Assembly (NCBI GenBank): GCA_003542955.1
Contig: DPJP01000450.1
Location: forward strand, 13,309 to 24,682
From: Armatimonadota bacterium
GTDB lineage: Bacteria; Armatimonadota; Zipacnadia; Zipacnadales; UBA11051
Length of the DNA: 11,374 nucleotides
Reading direction: 5' to 3'
The notes beneath the pieces are model-generated. The model was not told where the DNA came from. It did no database searches and saw nothing but the letters and a program-made list of their open reading frames with translations. Every line of letters begins with the position of its first letter. Within the stretch, counting starts at the first letter, position 1. A program made the translations under genes and the position numbers. Below, piece after piece: positions 7,155-11,374 of this stretch.

Positions 7155-8312
7155 CTACTCCGGTATCTCGACGACGAATACCGTCCCCTCCGTTTCGGTG
7201 CTGGTGAAGGAGACCTCCCCGCCCAGGTAGTTCTCGGCCAGCAGTTTCACGCTGTGGGTGCCGATGCCCCGGCCCGAGCCTCCTTTGGTGGAGAAGGAGC
7301 GCTGGAAGATCTGCTGCGCAACCTGCTCCGGGATCGCGCCCGGGTTGTGCACGCTGAAGCGCACGCTGCCGTCGGCGCGCGAGACCGACACGGTGACGGT
7401 CTGCCCCTTTCCGACGGCTTCGAGCGCGTTCTTGATCAGGTTCCCCAGTACCCGCCGCAGCAGTGTTGGATCGGTGAGAAGCTCGATGTCAGGGCATTCG
7501 GCAACGACCAGGCTCCGCCCCTCAGCCACGGAGTGATGGCGGTACAGCTCGGCAACCGAGCCGACAAGCTCCCGGACGGACACGGGCGTCATGTCCAGCT
7601 CGAGTTCGCCCCGTTCGGCCGCCAGCAGTTGCCGGTGGGCGACTATCTCGTCGACGATCTGCTGTGACATGCGCCTGAGGTCCTCGATGTATTCGGCTTC
7701 AGTCTGCGGGTCTTCTTCACCGTAGGAGAGCAACTCCGCGACGCCCTGGAGCCCCCCCGCGACGTTGAGGATGTCGTGGAAGAAGGCCCTTTCAAGCACA
7801 CTGCGCCGCTTTTCCGCGCTGATGTCGCGCATCGCCAGCATCACGAGTTCGGCGCCATCGACGCAGAAGGACGTGGCCTGAACTTCGAGGTCGAGTGCGC
7901 CGCCATCCTCTCCCCTCTCGGTCCTGATGCGGCATTCGCGCGTTGCGCTGCCACGCGTCTCAATAGCCTCGAGGATGGCGTTGGCCGCCCCACAGACCCT
8001 GCACTCCCGCCCTGTGCCACATCCACCGGGCGCATGCTTGCAGTTGGCGCACTCGATCAACTCACCTGGCCGCAGGCCGACTATGCGCTCAGGTGCCTCG
8101 ATCCCGAGCGTCTCGAGGAGACGCCGGTTGACCGCGATGATCTGGCGTCTGGTGTTGAGAACGGCTGCCAGGTCAGGGATCGCATCCAGCAGCGTCACGG
8201 CAAGCCGGTTGGTGAGGAACTCCCTGCGCTTCTGCTGCAGTGTAGCCTCGTCATCGCGCTCCGCGGGCGCGAAGTAGGTGCTCCGGCCACTGCCGGCGGT
8301 GGCATCGTTCAT
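7155..8312 (-). CDS. Soluble PAS-like sensor histidine kinase with five-Cys cluster and FFHDILN box
   Basis: Predicted cytoplasmic kinase of 385 residues from ATG 8312. A PAS-like sensor (about 35-165) starts AIPDLAAVLN and ends MLAMRDISAEKR. Inside it is a cysteine cluster, C88, C91, C98, C104 and C107, in ECANCKHAPGGCGTG and RECRVCGAAN, which suggests metal, Fe-S or redox sensing. The phosphoacceptor is H179 in FFHDILNVAGGL. The ATPase domain has a good N box (NLIKNALEAV), but G1 reads VHNPGAIP instead of DNGPGIP, and G2 is SGRGIGTHSVK. An upstream ATG at 8357 would add 15 residues; 8312 is preferred because GGGGGA lies 7 nt before it and the added residues look non-conserved. No membrane segment and no receiver domain. 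It is divergent from the secretion genes and could regulate them; the partner regulator is not in view. Confidence 0.9.
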   Translation of the reverse strand: MNDATAGSGRSTYFAPAERDDEATLQQKRREFLTNRLAVTLLDAIPDLAAVLNTRRQIIAVNRRLLETLGIEAPERIVGLRPGELIECANCKHAPGGCGTGRECRVCGAANAILEAIETRGSATRECRIRTERGEDGGALDLEVQATSFCVDGAELVMLAMRDISAEKRRSVLERAFFHDILNVAGGLQGVAELLSYGEEDPQTEAEYIEDLRRMSQQIVDEIVAHRQLLAAERGELELDMTPVSVRELVGSVAELYRHHSVAEGRSLVVAECPDIELLTDPTLLRRVLGNLIKNALEAVGKGQTVTVSVSRADGSVRFSVHNPGAIPEQVAQQIFQRSFSTKGGSGRGIGTHSVKLLAENYLGGEVSFTSTETEGTVFVVEIPE

Positions 8313-8456
8313 CGTTGGTTCCCCCATCCATAGCCGCGAAGCACTCGGACCACTCACACAATGCGCCGCGGACGGTCGTGCTTCCTGCTTCCGCCTCCAG
8401 GGAGGGCGACATACCGCCGGGACGGGTCGCCGCGTCTACGCGACGCACTCGCGCAT

Positions 8457-8475
8457 CCCGGACCACCGGTCCGGG
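8457..8475. promoter_or_regulatory. Perfect 8-bp hairpin / operator-like dyad between kinase and gspF-like gene
   Basis: CCCGGACC (8457-8464) and GGTCCGGG (8468-8475) are perfect inverted copies around ACC. It lies about mid-way in the 283-nt divergent gap 8313-8595, 144 nt from the kinase start and 120 nt from the gspF-like start. No T-run follows on either strand, so a terminator is unlikely; an operator or leader hairpin fits better. The same gap also holds the weak dyad CGATT/AATCG (8511-8525) and the palindrome CACCGGTG (8567-8574). No clear sigma-70 boxes are seen. Confidence 0.5.
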
Positions 8476-8580
8476 CAGTGAGGCTCCTCCAAGGTGGACC
8501 CATTTTCCAGCGATTAGACAAATCGAGTGTACCCACGTGCACTACGCCAACACACAAGCCGCGCAGCACCGGTGTGTCGA

Positions 8581-8586
8581 AGGGGG
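8581..8586 (+). promoter_or_regulatory. Shine-Dalgarno-like site of the gspF-like gene
   Basis: AGGGGG lies 9 nt before ATG 8596. It supports that start over a GTG at 8527, whose extra 23 Arg/His/Cys-rich residues have no counterpart in the family. Confidence 0.5.
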
Positions 8587-8595
8587 CACTGCCAC

Positions 8596-9792
8596 ATGGG
8601 ACTGTACGCGTACGAAGTCGAGAGCGGCCATGAGGGGCGTGTCACCGCCGAGAGCCTGCCCCGGGCAATCAGGACTCTCCAGTACAGGGGCATCAAGCCG
8701 GCCCGGGTGCGGCCGATGTCCGAGCAGGAGCCGTGGCATCCCAGGCTCTCGGAGATCGAGTACGTGTGGCTCTATCGCCATCTGGCCGACCTGCTCGAGT
8801 CCGGCGTCAACCTCTCGTCAGCGCTGTTGACGCTCGCCCAGGACGCCCCGGATGCGGGCAACTCCGCGCGCCTGCGGACCATGGCCAACCTTGTCGCCGG
8901 CCGCGGATTGACCCTGTCGGAGGCTATGGCGCTGTACCCGCGGCTGTTCGGCGGCTTCGGTATCGCCGTCGTGCGGGCGGCGGAGGGTGCCAATCGGCTG
9001 CCGCAGTGTCTTCGCATGATGTCCTCGTACCTGCAGCGATCGCAGGAGCTGCGGAAGGCGGCGATGTTGCCGGCGATCTACCCGATGATCATCCTGATCT
9101 GGATGGCTGCCGTTGTTGCCTTCCTCACCAGCTTCGTCGTGCCGAGGTTCCTTGACCTCTACTTCGAGCTGGGGATGACTGCAGACCAGATGCCCTGGGC
9201 CACACGTGCCACACTCTGGCTCTCACGGATGGTACCGCCGCTGCTGGTCTGTCTGATTCTGCTCATCGGCGTGCTTGCTCTCTACTACTGGCTGCACCGG
9301 AAGTCAACGCGCGTGCAGTTGGATATCGCGACATCGACGCTCCGGCTGCCGCTGTTCGGGCGCATCAACCGCGATCGTGCGACGGCGCGGGTGCTCGACG
9401 TTCTGGCCCTGGGCCTGGAGGCGGGGGTACCGCTGCCGGGGGCGCTCGCGGCGGCCGGCGCGGCCGGGGGCAATGAGCTGATGGCATTCGCGATGCAGCG
9501 GGCCTCCGAGCGAGCGCGGCTGGGCTCCTCGGCCGCCGAGGCGTTGCAGGCCGCCGAACTACTGCCCCCCGCGCTGATCTGGCACGTACGGGCGGCGGAG
9601 CAATCCGGCAACCTCGTCGAGGCCTGCCGCGCGGCGGCGGAGACCTATGCGGAGCGTGTCAGGGTCGGCATCACGCAGCTCAATGCCGCACTGGAGCCGT
9701 TGCTCATCATTCTTGTCGGATTGTGTGTCGGCGGCGTCGGCACCAGCCTGTTCATGCCGCTTGTTGGCATCATCTCCGAGCTGTCGCAGTAG
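8596..9792 (+). CDS. gspF: Type II secretion/type IV pilus inner-membrane platform protein, GspF/PilC family
   Basis: Polytopic membrane protein that forms the base on which the assembly ATPase acts to build a pilus or pseudopilus. The 398 residues match the family. The N-terminus (MGLYAYEVESGHEGRVTAESLPRAI) fits the usual opening that ends in a G-hydrophobic-x-P turn (YRGIKPARV). Two T2SF domains follow: about 56-180 (LADLLESGVNLSSALLTL, later VVRAAEGANRL) and about 255-388 (LALGLEAGVPLPGAL, later HVRAAEQSGNL). Membrane segments lie at about 156-187, 212-234 and 366-393, the expected pattern. The first repeat reads AAEGANRL where most relatives have GE-x-[SG]G. The family alone does not separate type II secretion from type IV pili or competence; the symbol is used in the broad sense. 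The ATPase gene follows after 53 nt, so the pair is probably one operon. Confidence 0.93.
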   Translation: MGLYAYEVESGHEGRVTAESLPRAIRTLQYRGIKPARVRPMSEQEPWHPRLSEIEYVWLYRHLADLLESGVNLSSALLTLAQDAPDAGNSARLRTMANLVAGRGLTLSEAMALYPRLFGGFGIAVVRAAEGANRLPQCLRMMSSYLQRSQELRKAAMLPAIYPMIILIWMAAVVAFLTSFVVPRFLDLYFELGMTADQMPWATRATLWLSRMVPPLLVCLILLIGVLALYYWLHRKSTRVQLDIATSTLRLPLFGRINRDRATARVLDVLALGLEAGVPLPGALAAAGAAGGNELMAFAMQRASERARLGSSAAEALQAAELLPPALIWHVRAAEQSGNLVEACRAAAETYAERVRVGITQLNAALEPLLIILVGLCVGGVGTSLFMPLVGIISELSQ

Positions 9793-9832
9793 CCCGCTAT
9801 CATCGCATCCGAGGTCCCTGGCGGCATCCGAA

Positions 9833-9838
9833 AGGGGA
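9833..9838 (+). promoter_or_regulatory. Shine-Dalgarno site of the gspE-like gene
   Basis: AGGGGA inside AAAGGGGAA lies 7 nt before ATG 9846 and fixes that start. An ATG at 9723 would overlap the end of the gspF-like gene by 70 nt with no support. Confidence 0.7.
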
Positions 9839-9845
9839 ACGCACC

Positions 9846-11363
9846 ATGTGGCTGTTTGAGCCCTTGACCACCGAGCAGATCATCATCGGCGCCAGAGCAC
9901 AACTCCATCTTTCCGCAGATGGTCTGGCGCTCAGCCGGGGAGGCGTCACCGGCGGCGACATCGCCGCAAGCGTTGCCGACTACGCCGAGGTCGCCGAGGT
10001 CAGCGTCGGCGCGGGCCGCAGTTGCGCGCTCGAACTGGGCTTCGGCCCGAGCCGACCGGCCTGGACGCTCAAAGGCGTCGCCCGCCCGCAGGCGCAATGG
10101 GCGGCACATACGATCGAAGGCTACCGCGACCTGGCCGCGTGGAGCCTCTCGAGCGAGGCGCGCGCCCCGCTTGCGCCTGACGAGTTGGCGAAGCGCCTGC
10201 ATGCGTGCACTGACGACCTCGTCCTGTTCGGCAATCTGCTCGTCGCGCAGGCGGTCTGCCATGTCGCAAGCGATATCGACCTCGAAGCATCCGGCGACGC
10301 ATATGACATCCGGCTGCGTATCGACGGCACCGTGCAGCCCGTGGTGAGCATCGCGGTGGACCTGGGTGCACGCCTGGTGAGGATGTTCAAGAACCAGGCC
10401 GGCCTGCAGGCGCACCGGCAAGACATCACGCAGGAGGGCCGGATACGCCTCGGGCGGGACGACGGCCCCGTCGACCTGCGTGTCACGGTGATGCCCGGTA
10501 TCAGCGGCGAGAAGCTCAACGTGCGCATCTTCAACCCGGCCACGCAGCTCTTCAGCATTGCCAGTCTTGGCATGTCCAAGGAGCAGGCGGAGACGCTCGC
10601 AGGCCTGCTCTCGGAGCCGACGGGGGCGATTGTGATCTGCGGCCCCGGCGGCTCGGGGAAGACGACCACGCTCTACGCCACGCTGCAGCACCTTGCCGAA
10701 AAGCCCGCCCGCCGCGCCATCGCGACCATCGAGGACCCGGTCGAGTTCGACCTGCCGGGCGTGTCACAGGCGCAGGTCGGCCGCGACCTCGACTTCCCGA
10801 AGGCGCTTTCCGTGCTGCTGCGGCAGGACCCCGGTGTCATCATGGTCGGGGAGATCCGCGACCCGCAGACGGCCCAGATCGCGATGCGCGCGGGGATGTC
10901 GGGCCAGTTGCTGCTCACGACAATCCATGCCGGCGGGCCGGAGATGGTCATCCCGCGCCTGCTTGACCTCGGCCTCGAGCCATACATGGTCAGTTCCGCA
11001 CTCAATGCCATCGTCTCCCAGCGGCTCGTCCGCACGCTCTGCACCGCCTGCGCGCAGCCGGTGACGCTCAATCCACAGGACCTGGCGACCATCGGCCTGC
11101 AGTCTGCCGACGTCGTCGGCGCGCAAGTGAAGGCCGCCGTGGGCTGTCCGCAATGCCGTGGCACCGGCTACGGGGGACGCACCGGCATCTTCGACATCAC
11201 ACAGATTGGCGATGAGATCGGGCAGTTGGTGATGGCGCGCGACGTCGCCACGATACGCGAGCGGCTGGCGGGTGACGGCCTGCGGCAGGCGGCGGCGGAG
11301 AAGCTGCTCGCCGGCGTCACCGACATCGCTGAGATCATCAGGGTGTTGGGGGGAGAGAAGTGA
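9846..11363 (+). CDS. gspE: Type II secretion/type IV pilus assembly ATPase, GspE/PilB family
   Basis: Cytoplasmic hexameric ATPase that drives pilus or pseudopilus assembly through the platform protein encoded upstream. It has 505 residues from ATG 9846. An N-terminal region (about 1-115) has no recognised domain. The N2 domain (about 115-240) contains SDIDLE (142-147) and RLRIDG. The ATPase core has Walker A GPGGSGKTTT (266-275, K272), Asp box TIEDPVEF (294-301), Walker B region VIMVGEIRD (331-339, E336) and His box TTIHAGG (358-364, H361). A zinc-finger tetracysteine C399/C402 and C434/C437 marks GspE/PilB rather than the retraction ATPase PilT. Three motifs deviate from the usual forms SDIH-x-E, GPTGSGKT and TLHTNDA, while the core catalytic Lys, Glu and His remain. 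F before E reverses the usual E-F or B-T-C order. Confidence 0.94.
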   Translation: MWLFEPLTTEQIIIGARAQLHLSADGLALSRGGVTGGDIAASVADYAEVAEVSVGAGRSCALELGFGPSRPAWTLKGVARPQAQWAAHTIEGYRDLAAWSLSSEARAPLAPDELAKRLHACTDDLVLFGNLLVAQAVCHVASDIDLEASGDAYDIRLRIDGTVQPVVSIAVDLGARLVRMFKNQAGLQAHRQDITQEGRIRLGRDDGPVDLRVTVMPGISGEKLNVRIFNPATQLFSIASLGMSKEQAETLAGLLSEPTGAIVICGPGGSGKTTTLYATLQHLAEKPARRAIATIEDPVEFDLPGVSQAQVGRDLDFPKALSVLLRQDPGVIMVGEIRDPQTAQIAMRAGMSGQLLLTTIHAGGPEMVIPRLLDLGLEPYMVSSALNAIVSQRLVRTLCTACAQPVTLNPQDLATIGLQSADVVGAQVKAAVGCPQCRGTGYGGRTGIFDITQIGDEIGQLVMARDVATIRERLAGDGLRQAAAEKLLAGVTDIAEIIRVLGGEK

Positions 11364-11374
11364 GCCGGCGGCTG
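11360..11374 (+). CDS. Probable start of the next gene, overlapping the gspE-like stop, cut by window edge
   Basis: GTG at 11360-11362 shares bases with the TGA stop at 11361-11363 (GTGA overlap). A purine run GGGGGGAG ends 4 nt upstream. The five visible codons would read (M)SRRL. A short basic start after an assembly ATPase would suit a prepilin or another pilus component, but five residues cannot identify it. Confidence 0.35.

Noticed and set aside
8567..8574. Palindrome CACCGGTG near the gspF-like ribosome site, plus ACACAC/GTGTGT pairing around it (8550-8577)
   Set aside because: Short, GC-biased and with a long loop; expected by chance at this base composition, so not listed as its own feature.
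8527..8595. Upstream GTG extension of the gspF-like gene
   Set aside because: The added 23 residues are Arg/His/Cys-rich with no match to the family start, and the internal ATG 8596 gives the standard N-terminus with a purine-rich ribosome site.
9796..9803. CGCTATCAT between the gspF- and gspE-like genes, similar to the symmetric -10 at 5379
   Set aside because: It lacks the TG of the extended -10 and the second palindrome arm, has no -35, and lies inside an apparent operon.

Overview
This is a gene-dense, high-GC bacterial chromosome fragment (by eye roughly two thirds G+C). It carries eight protein genes, seven of them complete, and very little intergenic DNA. I see no rRNA, tRNA, CRISPR array, integrase, transposase or phage gene. 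The lineage cannot be fixed from the sequence. An iron-sulfur (Bacillus-type) PurF, an exported SH3b/AMIN-like amidase, type IV pilus/type II secretion parts and unusual cytoplasmic hybrid-sensor kinases together suggest a free-living, probably diderm bacterium of a less-studied phylum. Armatimonadota, Planctomycetota-like and Chloroflexota-like relatives are all possible, and I hold this loosely.

Layout from left to right. (1) 1-2249: purine biosynthesis operon end, purF (5' end outside the window) then purM, 17 nt apart, both on +. (2) 2310-3962 (+): a soluble FHA-GAF-histidine kinase 60 nt after purM. It may be read through from the pur operon, and no partner response regulator is present. 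(3) 3993-5315 (-): a secreted N-acetylmuramoyl-L-alanine amidase, convergent with the kinase. (4) 5316-5543: a divergent control region holding a near-perfect symmetric extended -10 element. (5) 5544-6917 (+): an enolase-superfamily (MLE/MR-like) enzyme with a full set of catalytic residues and unknown substrate. (6) 6918-7154: a 237-nt intergenic stretch crowded with inverted and direct repeats built on a GGGGAC/GTCCCC core. (7) 7155-8312 (-): a second soluble kinase, with a PAS-like sensor containing a five-cysteine cluster and an FFHDILN phosphoacceptor motif. (8) 8313-8595: a divergent control region with a perfect 8-bp/3-nt hairpin. (9) 8596-11363 (+): an inner-membrane platform protein (GspF/PilC family) followed by an assembly ATPase (GspE/PilB family). 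The start of a third gene probably overlaps the ATPase stop at the right edge.

How they may work together: purF and purM catalyse steps 1 and 5 of de novo IMP synthesis. The F-E pair would power assembly of a pilus or pseudopilus. The Cys-cluster kinase, divergent from that pair, is a natural candidate regulator, but only by position. The amidase remodels the cell wall. The enolase-family enzyme stands alone with no pathway neighbours in view. I found no complete, clearly new multi-gene system. The most interesting material is the GGGGAC repeat cluster, the symmetric divergent promoter, the Cys-cluster orphan kinase beside secretion genes, and the substituted motifs of the GspE-like ATPase.
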